Source of the DNA: Watersipora subatra
Lineage: Eukaryota > Bryozoa > Gymnolaemata > Cheilostomatida > Watersiporidae
Assembly: GCF_963576615.1 (NCBI RefSeq)
Contig: NC_088711.1
Coordinates: 1,550,001-1,614,000 of the forward strand
Direction of reading: 5' to 3'
Length of the DNA: 64,000 bases
Of the stretch, positions 42,701-54,059 are shown in pieces; position 1 is the first letter of the stretch; the number at the start of each line of letters is the position of its first letter. A program made the translations under genes and the position numbers. The notes under the pieces are model-generated. The model worked only from the letters and a program-made list of their open reading frames with translations. It had not been told where the DNA came from and ran no database searches.

Positions 42701-45162
42701 TAAATGCATAATTTTTATAATAAAAGTATCCATAGATAAGACTCAACTGGTTTTTTAGGTCAACTTCTTAAGAAAAAAATGCGTCCTATACGCGGGTATA
42801 AACTGTACTTTCTAAGTCAATTATATCATCTATCAATAGTGGTAATCGTATCCAAATCTGTTGAATTTGTTAAAGTAGAGATGAAGCAAGCAATTGTCAA
42901 ATAGAAGAAACTGGCCAAAGAAGAAAAAGGTACAGCTAGATAAATGCTTTTCGAGGCATTTTAGTTATAGTGGCTTCATTTCTATTAGCATCAACTATAG
43001 TCATTCATACGGAGTTAGGTAATTGTTCTTACCAACAATCATCACAGTATATTTAATACTATTATTGAGTATTACAGTAGTAGACTTACAAACATTATAT
43101 TTACAAGGGAACACAATTCTATTTCAGTGAGTTTGATGAACTATTTTTCTGGACTGTTACTCACCAATACTAATCTTATTCATATGGAAATGCTGTGAAA
43201 CTTTTTACAACTGTGTGTCTTTTAAACTAATGGGGCTAATAAACACTCCAGTGTCATGCATTCATTTTGTCACCAGCTGGAGCAGACAACCCTAGGTGCT
43301 TAGTGTGGCTAGTAGGATATACATGTAATATGTTTTCGAACTCTCTACAAGGGGTGTGGGTGTTAAAATGTAGGAATAATATCTACCATAGATTATGGTG
43401 TGTGGTAAACAACCATTTAATATCTAGTGAATCCATAAATATTGAGTTATCCTCTTCATGCATTTTCATTGATATGGGCTGACATGGCAAATACTCCATT
43501 GATGATTTGTGAATGAACTCAATAAACCACTTTTAAAAACTCTGAATACGTTTATTATAATGCAAGTATTTGGTAATAATAGCTCATATATACCATGTTT
43601 TTATAAAGATCTCAGGCTTTGGACTTCATAGAGTAGATGCATTGCCATGTGTGCGCTCATCCGCTATCAATATACTCTACCCTTCTCAATATACTCCACC
43701 CATTTCACTCACCGTGTACTCTCATCTACTCTTAAAATATACTCTACTCATTTCACTTACCGTGTAACCTCATCCACTCTCAATATACTCTACCCATCTC
43801 ACTTACCGTGTACTCTCATCCACTCTCAATATACTCTACCCATCCCACTTACCGTGTAACCTCATCCACTCTTAATATACTCTACCCATTTCACTTACCG
43901 TGTACTCTCATCCACTCTCAATATACTCTACCCATCTCACTTACCGTGTACCCTCATCCACTCTCAATATACTCTACCCATCTCACTTACCGTGTACCCT
44001 CATCCACTCTCAATATACTCTATGGTTCTCAATATACTCTACCCATCTCACTTACCGTGTAACCTCATCCACTCTCAATATACTCTACCCTTCTCAATAT
44101 ACTCTACCACTCTCAATATACTCAACCCATCTCACTTACTTCAATTGATTCTCTGAAAATTGGTGCACATAGCCTTACCACACTAGTATACTCCCGACAC
44201 ATGGAGAATCTGAATGTACCATAAATTACAGAAATGTTGCAAAGGCATGTTTCCTGCTGCTATCAGCAGTTGGAGTTGGGCTAGTCTGAGTAAATCTTTT
44301 TTCGATAGTTCATTGTGATTTGGACTTTAATGATTTGGCTTATCGCCCTAGAGCAGTTTTTAATGGATATTTCTATGCCTATCAGAAGGTTCCGGCTTTA
44401 CAGCTATAAGTATTGACAGGAGAGACATCATGGCACCTGCATCACTTGCCAAACTCCTGGAACTACTGCTCACATGTTCATTATTGTTGTCAATCAAGTA
44501 ATAATGCATCATTATACTCTTGTTTTAACTCTATCAATCGAATAAAAACTTAATAAAAACTTTTTTCTTCTTCAAAGTTTTAGATGAGTGATAAATTTTG
44601 TTTGGTTGTATTGTTTATGGTTTATCTTCAGATGGTATGGACAATCTATCATCAATTCAGATCATTGCACGTAATCCTGGTCTATTGTATGGGTGGAGAT
44701 GTCGATATTGTAGTGTATTCAGTAAAAGGCAACTCTAACATCTCATCCTTGATAAAAGCTTGACAATTGGTAGTTCAGTAACTCATATGAACTGAGGTGA
44801 GTGCTTATACATGTACAAGGTACATGAAAATGGGCACATTATATCTCCGGTATGAACACAGTGATGTGGAACATGTATTCCCTTGTTTCATTAGAAAAGG
44901 TACTGTGGTAGGCGGAGGAGAAGGAGAACCAGCTGGATAGTGAACTCATATTGTATAATCCTTGGCTGGATTAGGTAAAAGTGCGCATGACATGACAACT
45001 CTCTTCCTGTTTGTAGAGTGCAGAGCCAATAATGCTGACATGGAGAGAGAAATTTGTCGCATCAGGCAGCAGTTGTTGAATATTGAGAAAGGACAAGATC
45101 TCAACAAATGCGAGCGATTAACTTCACACTTCAATGAGGAAGAGATGAGACAGTCTTCATAG
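39709..45162 (+). CDS. Unrecognised coiled-coil gene with two in-frame TAG codons
   Basis: Five exons share phase-1 junctions: 39709-39895, 39997-40122, 42879-42929, 44895-44939 and 45017-45162. Exon 1 has ATG and gives MSSAPADSLNSFDLFTNLGR and then SFQPDSFWQQQENVG. Exon 2 is a clear helix (LDDQIIALEQLYQAQTIFLA, then LRYDTEENQKAIE). The last exon gives NADMEREICRIRQQLLNIEK, a stop at 45160 and AATAAA 6 bases later. The two middle exons are short. In the only frame with correct phases each contains one TAG (42900-42902 and 44909-44911), between otherwise charged helical codons (MKQAIVK, KKLAKEEK, AEEKENQLD). Either the middle exons are misplaced, other small exons bridge exons 2 and 5, or the gene is decaying. 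The first intron pair holds a pogo-type transposon. No family is recognised. Confidence 0.45.
40310..40560. repeat. About 44-bp tandem repeat, 5-6 copies
   Basis: Unit TCTATGATTACCATGTGTAT plus GTCTATGACTACTATATGTATATA, in the intron after exon 2 of the 39.7-kb gene. Confidence 0.88.
40949..42807 (+). mobile_element. pogo-type (Tc1/mariner superfamily) transposon, 1855 bp, degenerate
   Basis: The element is 40951-42805 with TA on both sides (40949-40950 and 42806-42807). The inverted ends are CCATAAATACCCGTGTATAG and, on the other strand, CAGTTTATACCCGCGTATAG, both leading into GACG. Extra TATAGGACG copies lie just inside the left end. Transposase pieces are in order on the plus strand. A DNA-binding helix-turn-helix sits at 41348-41578 (KFEMEVIKYAKEHGNRAAER, then MTECAIRKWRK). 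The catalytic region is at 41827-42063 (MSQTGNADQTPLTFDLPSDT, then FTVMLGCMAVGTKLPPYIVF) and 42132-42608 (MLMLDAFRCHTT, then SILQLTDVVVNKPFK). The last part ends in an acidic tail. This layout matches pogo/POGK-like proteins. Three reading-frame breaks show it is inactive. Confidence 0.88.
41348..42608 (+). pseudogene. Decayed pogo/POGK-like transposase
   Basis: Three open pieces in different frames cover the DNA-binding domain (41348-41578), the start of the DDE domain (41827-42063) and the rest of it (42132-42608). The MLDAF motif carries the second catalytic aspartate seen in pogo relatives (usual form LxxDxxxxH). At the third position QLTDVVVNKPFK has D where the family has D or N, and the expected xDxxxNxPFK arrangement is present. 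The region 41579-41826, between the binding and catalytic domains, has lost its open frame. The acidic C-terminus (DNDDDDEGEEELD) is usual for this group. Confidence 0.8.
42930..43655. other. Intron of the 39.7-kb gene, no exon seen
   Basis: AT-rich, with no repeat structure noticed. A 71-codon frame at 43267-43482 lacks splice support. Confidence 0.35.
43660..44145. repeat. 46-bp minisatellite, about 10 copies
   Basis: Unit CTCAATATACTCTACCCATC plus TCACTTACCGTGTACTCTCATCCACT. Left-most and right-most copies are shortened. Confidence 0.92.
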
Positions 45163-45289
45163 AGAGCCAATAAAAGCTCTGCTTTCAGTACAAGATTTCA
45201 GCAGTAGGGCTGTTAGTAGTTTACTAACACTGATTATAAACAGTTGCATTTAAAAGCACCTTCAGTGGGATTGCATCTTTTTAAATATC

Positions 45290-45445
45290 TTGTGACAATT
45301 GATGATATCGCCTACACTCTTAGATTGCTCTACTGCTACCAGGCTTAGTTAGTAGTCCAGTGATCTCACTCAGTTGTATAGCCTACACTCTTAGATCGCT
45401 CTACCGCTGCCAGGCTCAGTTAGTAGTCCAGTGATCTCACTCAGT
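45290..45445. repeat. Tandem duplication, 2 copies of about 67 bp
   Basis: GCCTACACTCTTAGATYGCT through GTGATCTCACTCAGTTG occurs twice in a row, 130 bp past the end of the 39.7-kb gene. Confidence 0.85.
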
Positions 45446-46011
45446 TGGTGTAGTTTTAGTAGCTGTGGTTCAGGCCTTCAAGGCTTTTTAGTTGTGATTT
45501 GTATGTCCATTGGTTGGTGTGTGAGAAGTTCTGGCAGGTATTAGAAGTGTCTCTGCTGGCCTCTAATTGGTACCCCTTTACCTCGATTGGTTGAGAAGGG
45601 CTTAAGCCTGATAAGGGCACACTTCTATGCCACAGCTCACAACCACCCACAACTCTTGACTTCTCTCACAACTACAACCACTGCTGCTACCTTTAGCTCC
45701 TAAAACTCGCCTGCACTTGCAATCATGTCACGCTCCCTAAAGAGCCTCATAATTATGGGAGCCTGGTATGATCAGCTGAGCAAAGGGATGGCTCTAACTA
45801 ACCTTATAATCAAGTAGTATTGTAGCCTAAGAGCACGGCAATATCATCAATTGTCAGGGGGTCTGCCAAAGATGCAATCACAAATCAAATACAAATAATG
45901 TGGGTGTTTTTTATCATCAACTATTGATAGACAGCTTGGTCAACCACTAACCTTCCCCATGTTAAACCTTTATGTAGACAAAAGTACTGTTTTATGAATT
46001 CAGTGGCATTA

Positions 46012-46861
46012 TTATTTATTTACTGCACTAATGAACGTTTTGTTCAATGTTGAATGTTTTGTAAAAAAAATAAACTTATCATTTGCTTCTAGCAAGCTCT
46101 CAAACTTACTTGAATTGACCTGGTGGAGGATATTCAACAGAGATGTCTGTGTGTTGTCAGTTAGGCTAGCCTGGGTTTCTTGTCGCACAAATCTTGTTAA
46201 CCTCTGGGCTGCCATAATACAATGAGGGCATGCAGGGTGGACAGTGGCTATAAAAAAAGAGAAGTTTACTTCCATTAGTCGGCAATCTTGCTTTGTTTTC
46301 CCACTCAGTATGTTATTACGTCAGCTGATAGTTTAAACCAATCGTATTCTGATTAACAAGCACTCCTTATAAAGTGAACGCTCGGTTTTTTGTAACGGAT
46401 CTCTACAAGCTAGCAAGTGCCCTTCGTATTGTTGCAAGAAATGTCCAAATTGTTTTTCTTGTCAAAAGAGTCCGGGTTACTGCCTGTCAAATATTTCTGG
46501 TTCTTAGTCTCATATATAGCTGAGAACAGCTTGTAACATAGCCTCGGTCCCCTAGTTTTATAAGTAGCTGAGATCAGCCATTCTCTAGCATTAAATGCAA
46601 TCAGCTGATTAGCAGATGTTAGGACCAATTACTACATACAATCTAATGCTAGTAAATATTTCAGGCTACTTACTTGTCCTCAGATCTGCCTAAGAATGAG
46701 CCAGTTGCTTCCATTACAAAGTGCTTCAGACAGTTTCTTCCTCTCAAGTTGCCGAGTTAGCAACCTCTCTGCTGATCCTATACATATGTCTCTGCTGTAC
46801 CCACGAGAAAACGATTTACCTTTAGTTTTCAACTCATGAGTAGAGATAGGATTATTCTCAG
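46012..46861 (-). CDS. Possible three-exon minus-strand gene with one in-frame TGA
   Basis: On the minus strand three exons have matching phases: 46861-46674, 46604-46481 and 46247-46012. The first gives HELKTKGKSFSRGYSRDICI and SAERLLTRQLERKKLSEALC, and leaves through a consensus GTAAGT donor. The last follows an excellent acceptor (TTTTTTTATAG) and gives HPACPHCIMAAQRLTRFVRQ and NILHQVNSSKFESLLEANDK. Its stop is at 46014-46012 and overlaps the tandem signal AATAAATAA. One TGA (46682-46680) lies two codons before the donor of exon 1. Thus exon 1 may end there, or the model is wrong in detail. The CxxC motif might bind a metal. The last exon could be the start of a separate short gene at ATG 46215. 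No family is recognised. Confidence 0.3.
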
Positions 46862-46950
46862 CTGGTTATCGACGAATGATAGCTTGTACTCTGGTCATAC
46901 GCTGTTCCCATGAGCAGCAGGACGAATGTGCTACAAGCTCCTGGACATGG

Positions 46951-46990
46951 TTACCATAGATATAATAAGGGTTTATTATATCTATGGTAA
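46951..46990. repeat. 18-bp perfect hairpin
   Basis: TTACCATAGATATAATAA pairs exactly with its complement across a GGGT loop. Confidence 0.85.
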
Positions 46991-48510
46991 TTACCAAGTG
47001 GTTAATTTGTTGAACATCACTGCAGCTTTAGTCCTATCAGCATAATATATTTAACACTTATATTTGCTGCTTATGACAGACTATTATGAGCCAGCATGTC
47101 TAAATGGTTTATGTCAGTACAAGAGCACAAATACAAATGTTATATAATAGTTTTACTGAAGAGTCTAAAGGCACCCTTAGATTCTTTATGCATGCCTCAA
47201 AGGGTACCCATGTAACAATATCTATAAATCTATTGTTAAATGGGGATACCTGATAAGTAATGTTATTGACCTTGGTGTATCCATAAACCTGAACTTACCC
47301 TCTACACGAATTTTCCGGAATTCCCCGAATTCTGTAAGATCAAACATTTGCTAGATAAAAATATTTTCTGGCTATAGTCTTGTCATGCTGTTGATTATTT
47401 TATATCAGTATATAATTGGTCAACATCAAGGTTTAGTATGATGATATACCTCATGCAAGCAGAAGCAGATTTTGTCCTTTGTCACCAGTTGTTCAAAGCA
47501 TTTACTTACAAAAGTCACACCAAAATAATCATAAAACCTTTACTTGAGTTCCTTAAAGTTGTTGACAATTAAACAAATGTCTACTAAATTACTTTGATTT
47601 GAGTGTGTTTGTTTCAACTACTCCTTAGATCTTTAGGTACTCCTCCACACATGTAAAGCTAACAGGGCATGTTCATATGAACTTGGAATTGAAAGGCCAC
47701 CTGAAGGTGGGTGAAGAATAATTCACTCATATGCATGAATTATTACTGATTTCAGCTTAAGTTGAGAGACAGCACATGTTTCTCAACTTAAGCTGAAATC
47801 TCTTGTAAATAAAACTTGAGGATGAAAATACTAACTTTTTTTATGCTAAAACAAAATTTGCTTCCCTTGGTCAATCATTTGCAATTTTTTATGTCCAAGA
47901 GTAGCTAACTTCATACTTTGGCTGTAATCTTGACAATAAGAGCAACTTGTGATAATTATTTCTGGGTGAAAAATTTGATGAAAAACTGCTAAATATTTAT
48001 TTGGTTTTATACATGTATGCATTGTCGATTTTTATAACATTTCGAGATGTTATATAAAGCATCTACAGTTTGTTTTACTAGAATTATGAGTTTAGTACAC
48101 AACTAATATTCAGTATGCATAGACAAGGTTCTATAGAGAATTCAGATGAAAAACTGGGCAGTCTTACTACCTGTGTGCCAACTAATACAAGTATTAATTT
48201 ATAATTAACACTTATTAACATGCTTGTTTACTCCATCCAAGCTGTTGAAGTTTTCCATTCAGCCTAAGTTGGAGTTGTCTGCTCGTAATCAGTTCTCTAA
48301 CTGCATAGCATTTGCGTATGTCATTCTTCTTTTAAAGCTTCTTATCTAATATTGATTGTTTTTAACGTACATGTACTTGGATGTAACAAACAGGAGAAGA
48401 CAACCCTGGCTGAATCTATTTATTCATTTGATCATTTAAGTTGCAAAAATAACTTAGAATCATCCTTCCTTAGCAAGAGACAACAACTCTAAAAGATGTT
48501 TATGGTTTGA
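46991..48510. other. Intergenic AT-rich DNA with one long hairpin
   Basis: No exon was found. The only structure noticed is the stem-loop at 47748-47800 and the dyads just before it. Confidence 0.4.
47748..47800. repeat. 20-bp perfect stem with 13-base loop
   Basis: GATTTCAGCTTAAGTTGAGA pairs exactly with 47781-47800. Two smaller dyads lie directly before it (CCACCTGAAGGTGG, and AATAATTCA with TGAATTATT). Stem and loop sizes resemble a small hairpin RNA precursor, but perfect pairing also fits a tiny foldback insertion. Confidence 0.8.
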
Positions 48511-48529
48511 CCTTGTAAGTCTGTTGTGT

Positions 48530-49395
48530 CTACAGCTGCCTCTCGGTTATATCTATAGCTGCCTTTCCATTGTATCCACACCTGACTCTCCATTATATCT
48601 ACAGCTGCCTCTCCGTTGTATCTACAGCTACCTCTCCTTTGTATCTACAAATGCTTCTTCCTTGTATCTACAGCTGCCTCTCTGTTGTATCTACACCTGT
48701 TTCTCTGTTGTATCTACAGCTGCCTCTCCGTTGCGTCTACAGCTGCCTTTCCATTGTATCCACACCTGACTCTCCATTATATCTACAGCTGCCTCTCCAT
48801 TGTATCTACAGCTACCTCTCCTCTGTATCTACAAATGCTTCTTCCTTGTATCTACAGCTGCCTCTCTGTTGTATCTACAGCTGCCTCTCCCTTGTATCTA
48901 CAACTATCTCTCTGTTGTATCTACACCTGCCTCTCCGTTGTATCTGCAACTGCCTCTCCATTGTATCTACACCTGCCTAACTGTTGTATCTACACCTGCC
49001 TATCCATTGTATCTACAGCTGCCTTTTTGTTGTATCTACAGCTGCCTCTTCATTGTATCTACGCCGGCCTCTCCGTTGTATCTACTACAGCTGCCTCTCC
49101 GTTGTATTTACTTCTACTTCTCTGTTGTATCTATTCACCTACTCTTTTGCTGCAACTACATACACCTATCTGTTATATCTACACACACCTCTGTTGTATC
49201 TATACATATTTCTCAGCTGTATCTACACATACCTCCCCCCATGTTTTGACACACGCCTCCCTGCTGTATCTACCCGTACCTCTCTGCTGTATCTACACAT
49301 ACCTCTCTACTGTATTTAAACATGCCTCTCTACCGTATTTACACATACCTCTCTACTGTATTTACACATACCTCTCTACTGTATCTATACCTACT
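48530..49395. repeat. 23-bp minisatellite, about 37 copies
   Basis: Unit CTGCCTCTCTGTTGTATCTACAG. A block of eight units (184 bp) is duplicated at about 48565 and 48750. Because 23 is not divisible by 3 and no frame of the unit has a stop, one frame stays open for 268 codons as the phase rotates. The Cys/Leu/Ser peptide is an artefact. Confidence 0.92.
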
Positions 49396-49750
49396 TCTGT
49401 CCTCATTGCTTATATGCCGTAATATGTAGTAAGACGCAGTTTTGTTTGTTGCACTTTTTGTATAAATGTGTTCAATATATTTCTTACCTATTTTTTCACC
49501 TTTTCTTTGCTGTTCACAAGCAACTCATGTTGTCTACAGTGACACTCATATGGTATATAGAGACTTATACAGAGTCTGTATAAGTGCCTATCACCATATT
49601 TATAATGTTTTGTTTGGTTTTAGTGTATTGAAAGGCACTGAAGGATACTCTAATGATATGTCCCTCCTCCAAATAATAATGTTAGATTATTATCTAGGGT
49701 TAACTACATTAAGCTGTATTAGTGAGGAGACAACTACAGATGAATAGCAG
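49396..49750. other. Intergenic, no supported gene
   Basis: An open frame at 49466-49747 has no clear start context, family feature or splice sites. Confidence 0.35.
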
Positions 49751-49751
49751 C

Positions 49752-49800
49752 ACAGTAGATGCTCCTATAACGTATACCTCCTATAATGTAAACTCCAGAT
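49752..49800 (+). mobile_element. Possible left end of a Tc1/pogo-type element
   Basis: CAGTAGATGCTCCTATAACG followed by TATACCTCCTATAATGTAAA resembles the subterminal repeats of pogo-like elements. A same-orientation relative lies at 50553 (CTGCTCTTATAACATAAAAT). No opposite end was found. Confidence 0.35.
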
Positions 49801-50084
49801 GAAGTAAAAAATTTATTTGAGGTTTTTGCTTTGTACTACATGGAAAATTTCATATAATGTAAAGTGTCAAGTCGGGCGAGTTTTCAAACTCGATTTGAAT
49901 GTTAATCTATTTCGCCGCACTTTCGAGTACAAAAATTAGGCGCATACAGCGTTATATCTATTATACATACAACTTCTATGACATTCTAGTTTGTCGTAAT
50001 AGATCGTCAGATGTGTTGGCAAGATAGGTAATAAGTAGCTGCGTGGTTGTTCATAAATACATAAATTAAAATGCGAACGATTTG

Positions 50085-50165
50085 TGCAGGTGTTACAGCG
50101 TTGGTCTATCAATCTGGATGTCACGAGTTGGAGTATCGTCGGAAGCTCTCTTTCATTCTAACCTT
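50085..50165 (+). mobile_element. tRNA-derived SINE relic
   Basis: GTTACAGCGTTGGTCTATCA, then ATCTGGATGTCACGAGTTGG and AGTATCG, follow the anticodon-arm to T-arm order of a tRNA-derived SINE head. GAGTTGGAGTATCG corresponds to a decayed box B (GAGTTCGAGTCTCG). The left box A and the 3' tail are unclear, so it is an old fragment. Confidence 0.5.
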
Positions 50166-50964
50166 GACCACCTGGGCACAAGTAGAGAACGAACCGGAAC
50201 AAATATTTTTATAGTAAAATATTTTGTTGTTTTGCTTTATTGTAAACATAGAAAATATTTGTTATTGGTCTTACTTTGCAAAACAGACTGCTGTTTAGAA
50301 AAAAATTAGCAAATCATCGAAAATACATGTATACGTTGAATATGTAAAATATTGTAAATTTACTGCAATTATGGTCTATAAAACCAGTGAAATTGATCAG
50401 AAAAAGAAGAAAAGTTGTCGAGGCAAACTAATAATACTGCAGTTACGGTACAAATTGAAAAATTTAAGTCAAATTTTCAATTTTTTTGGTCAAAGGGGTG
50501 AGTTTTGAAAAAATCTTGAAATAGATTAGACAATTTACAGGTATTTTACTGCTCTTATAACATAAAATCTCTATGATGTAAAATGTTCCTGGAAAGGATT
50601 GCACATATATTATCGCACATATTAGCATTTGTAATTTTCCTAAGTAGATAATTTGCTTGTTCTGATCTAAGTGAAGTAATCTAATAATCATAGGTTGATA
50701 CCAACTTTGAAGAGTTGTCCGACCTTGCAGTAACCTAATAAATTTAAAATAACTGCATGCTTAAAGTTGACGTAAACTGTTTTTGCTTTAATGCTCACAT
50801 ATTAAAATGCATAAAGTATACCAGACACACGCAGCACCTCTATAATCTTTACAAGAATCAGCAGCTTGCATTTTCTAACTAATAAACTACTCAGCGGAAG
50901 TAAAAACTAGTCATATAACTGTTATTTTATTGCTGCTGGAAGATATCAGAGCCAAATTTTATCA

Positions 50965-52431
50965 TACTAGAAATTCCACTGTCATACAGCCCACGACCAA
51001 AGTGATATTGGAAAAAAGAAAGGGTACTGATGGTTGAGAAATGCAATATTAGCAGTCAAATGACACTGCAGTGCAATAGGATAACTGCAATGGTAGCTGT
51101 TATGTACTGGGTGCGGATGTTATTATGTACAACAAACAGCAATAATGAAAGGAAAAGATTATATGTTTATATCTCTCCCCCTGCAATAGGAGAAATGCAA
51201 TATTGGCCAATATTAGAAGTAGAATGCACTGATATTATTAGAATAATCAAGATCATTAATCCCACGAGCAAACGAGCGGAGCGAAGTGTGGGAGTTTTTA
51301 TGATAAACGCATGTGCACACAACTCACGAAAATTATTCATCATCAATGAGACGAACCCTCGTCAAGAAATTTCATCAACAAATTTAAGCATCGTTATGTA
51401 AAGTCGTTAAAGTATAATAACGATACAAAACACATTTAAACCTATTTAAATATGTTACCAAGTCTTTGTAAACCGTCGGTATTATCTTAAAACTTACCCA
51501 TCTGATCGGATTATACACAAATAGACAGATTAATTTCAACGAAAATCGCCACAAAACACTTAAAAAGCTTGGTTTAATAAAAGTTAAGACCGAAAATTGA
51601 AACACCGAGGGACAGATAATAGAACGATGAAGTCTTGCGCATTTCACGAAAAAATAGCGTGCACTTTTCGCCAGTCTACAGCATTGTCGAATTGCCGAAG
51701 GTTTTGGCAATTAACATAGGAGTACAGAAATCGTTTCATTTTTGCCGATTTCAATTTTTTCATTTTCATTTGCCGAAATATTTGAATACTTTCCCATTCT
51801 AACTGATGCCCAACGCAGTATAAGTAAAGCAAATGACGACGATATTTTTTAACGTTTCTTATGAGATTATTACAATTATTAATTATAAGTTTGGATGATT
51901 ACAGAACAATGACTACGTAGTACAGACTTTCTAAAAATCTAACGCAGTGTAAGTAAAGGCATGACGATGATATTTTTTCTAACGGTTCTAATGAGATTAT
52001 TGCAATAATTAATTATAAGTTTGGATGACTACAGGACAATGACTACGTAGTACAGATTTTCTAAAAATCTATATAAATATCACAACATCGTGATATTGTT
52101 AGCTATGCCGTTTTGAAATGTAAACAAAATTGTGCATTGGTTTTTTATTATTACTATATAAATAATATTGGTTATTCTAATAATATCAGTGCATTTTACT
52201 TCTAATATTGGCCAATATTGCATTTCTTTTTTTGCAGGAGGAGAGATATAAACATATAATCTTTTCCTTTCATTATTGCTATTTGTTGTATATAATAACA
52301 CCCAGTACATTACAGCTACCATTGCAGTTATCCTATTTGACTGGTAATATTGCATTTCTCAACCATCAGTACCCTTTCTTTTTTCCAATATCACTTTGGT
52401 CGTGGGCTGTATGACAGTGGAATTTCTAGTA
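50965..52431. mobile_element. Long-TIR element with TA target site, 1463 bp
   Basis: Element 50967-52429, flanked by TA. Both ends read CTAGAAATTCCACTGTCATA inward, continue with CAGCCCACGACCAAAGTGAT, and remain nearly identical for about 300 bp. There is no transposase; open frames here (for example 51030-51401) come from the repeat arms. The middle carries a different dispersed repeat (51261-51845) and a 118-bp tandem duplication (51836-52070). A TA duplication suggests a Tc1/mariner-type foldback. Confidence 0.7.
51261..51845 (+). repeat. Dispersed repeat family B, copy 1
   Basis: Begins ATCCCACGAGCAAACGAGCG and contains GTTACCAAGTCTTTGTAAAC and ATCTGATCGGATTATACACA. Three related copies lie nearby (52509-53000, 54302-54770 and, inverted, 55710-56255). 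Coding capacity is not seen. Confidence 0.7.
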
Positions 52432-52508
52432 TAGTAATAATATAAAACCAATGCACAATTTTGTTTACATTTCAAAATGTCATAGATAACAATATAAAAA
52501 AGTGATAT

Positions 52509-53000
52509 TTATCCCACGACCACACGAGCAGAGCGGAAGTGTGGGAGTTTTTATGATAAATGCATGTGCACACAACTTACGAAAATTATTCATCAACAAT
52601 GAGACGAACCCTTGGCTAGAAATTTCATCAACAAATTTAAGCATCGGAATGTAAAGTCGTTAAAGTATAATAACGATACAAAACACATTTAAACCTATTT
52701 AAATATGTTACCAAGTCTTTGTAAACCGTCGGTATTATCTTTAAACTTACCCATCTGATCGGATTATACACAAATAGACAAATTAATTTGAACGAAAAAT
52801 GCTACAAAACGCTTGAAAAGCTCGGTTTAATAAAAGTTAAGACCTAAAATTGAAACGCCAATAAAGTCGTGCGACAGATAGTAGAACTATTTAGCAGTGC
52901 GCATTTCACGAGAAAACCGTGCTCATTTCATCAGTCTATGGCATTTTTTACTTGTAATCGAATTTATTCGAAGGTTTCTGTAATAAACGTAGACCATTTG
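52509..53000 (+). repeat. Dispersed repeat family B, copy 2
   Basis: Starts ATCCCACGACCACACGAGCA and follows copy 1 closely until about 52860, then diverges. Confidence 0.7.
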
Positions 53001-53640
53001 AGGCGTAGACCGATTTACAAGTACGAAATTGTGGTGCACAGTTTATCAGCCTGTGTTTTTTATCCAATCACCGAAGGTTTCATTATTTGAAACGTTAGCC
53101 AAAATTCTTTACAACTTATGTACAAGCTAGGGCCGAATTACAACGCCCCTTCATGACGAGAACATTTTTTATTTTGCTACAGTTTTATACGCGTGAATGC
53201 TACTACTCGCTTTCTGTTAAAGATCGCTTATCAAAACCATTCAACGCAACCAACTTTCAAACTGTGTATAGTACACAGTAGCTCGCCATTTTACTTCTAA
53301 TTTTGCATTTCAGAGTTATAATAAACATATTTCTTTATTGTTGTTGAATTACATGCATTGCAGTAAATTAGGCCTACAGCTTTATAACACTTTTATAACA
53401 GCTTTTATTTTGCTGCAGTTTGCAGAAATCTTTGAGACGCGTGAACGCTCATAGGTTTTCTATTATTGCTGTATTACTATATTAACAATATTGGTTATTT
53501 TAATAATATCAGTGCATTTTACTTATAATATTGGCCAACATTGCATTTCTCCTATTGCAAGGGAGAGATATAAACGTGTAATATTTTCCTTTCATTGTTG
53601 TTGTTTGTCATGACCAAACACTTTTTAAATAAGTTTTCTT
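53001..53640. other. Non-coding DNA between repeat copies
   Basis: Holds a fragment of the long-TIR arm (about 53450-53610) and unassigned AT-rich DNA. Confidence 0.4.
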
Positions 53641-54034
53641 AAAACATATATAAATACCACAACTTCTCGATATTGCTACCTATGACGTTTTGAAATGTAA
53701 TCAAAATTGTGTATTGCTTTTCTATTATTACTATATTAATAAAATTGATTATTCTAAGAATATCAGTGCATTTTACTTCTAATATTGGCCAATATTGCAT
53801 TTCTCCTATTGCAGGGGGAAAATATAAACATCTTTTCCATTCATTATTGCTGTTTGTTGTATATAATAACATCCACACCCAGTACATTACAGCTACCATT
53901 GCAGTTATGCTATTGCACTGCAGAGCCATTTGATTGCTAATATTGCATTTCTCAACCATCAGTACCCTTTATTTTTTTGCCAATATCTCTGGCCATCTCT
54001 TTGGTCGTGGGCTGTATGACAGTGGAATTTCTAG
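53641..54034. mobile_element. Solo right arm of the long-TIR element
   Basis: It matches the right arm of 50967-52429 and ends in TATGACAGTGGAATTTCTAG. No matching left arm was found, so it is truncated or rearranged. Confidence 0.65.
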
Positions 54035-54059
54035 TTATATAGATTTTTAGAAAATCTAT

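Noticed and set aside
51030-51401. 123-codon plus frame as a gene
   Set aside because: The same peptide pattern recurs on either strand in other copies of the long-TIR element, so it is repeat arm sequence.
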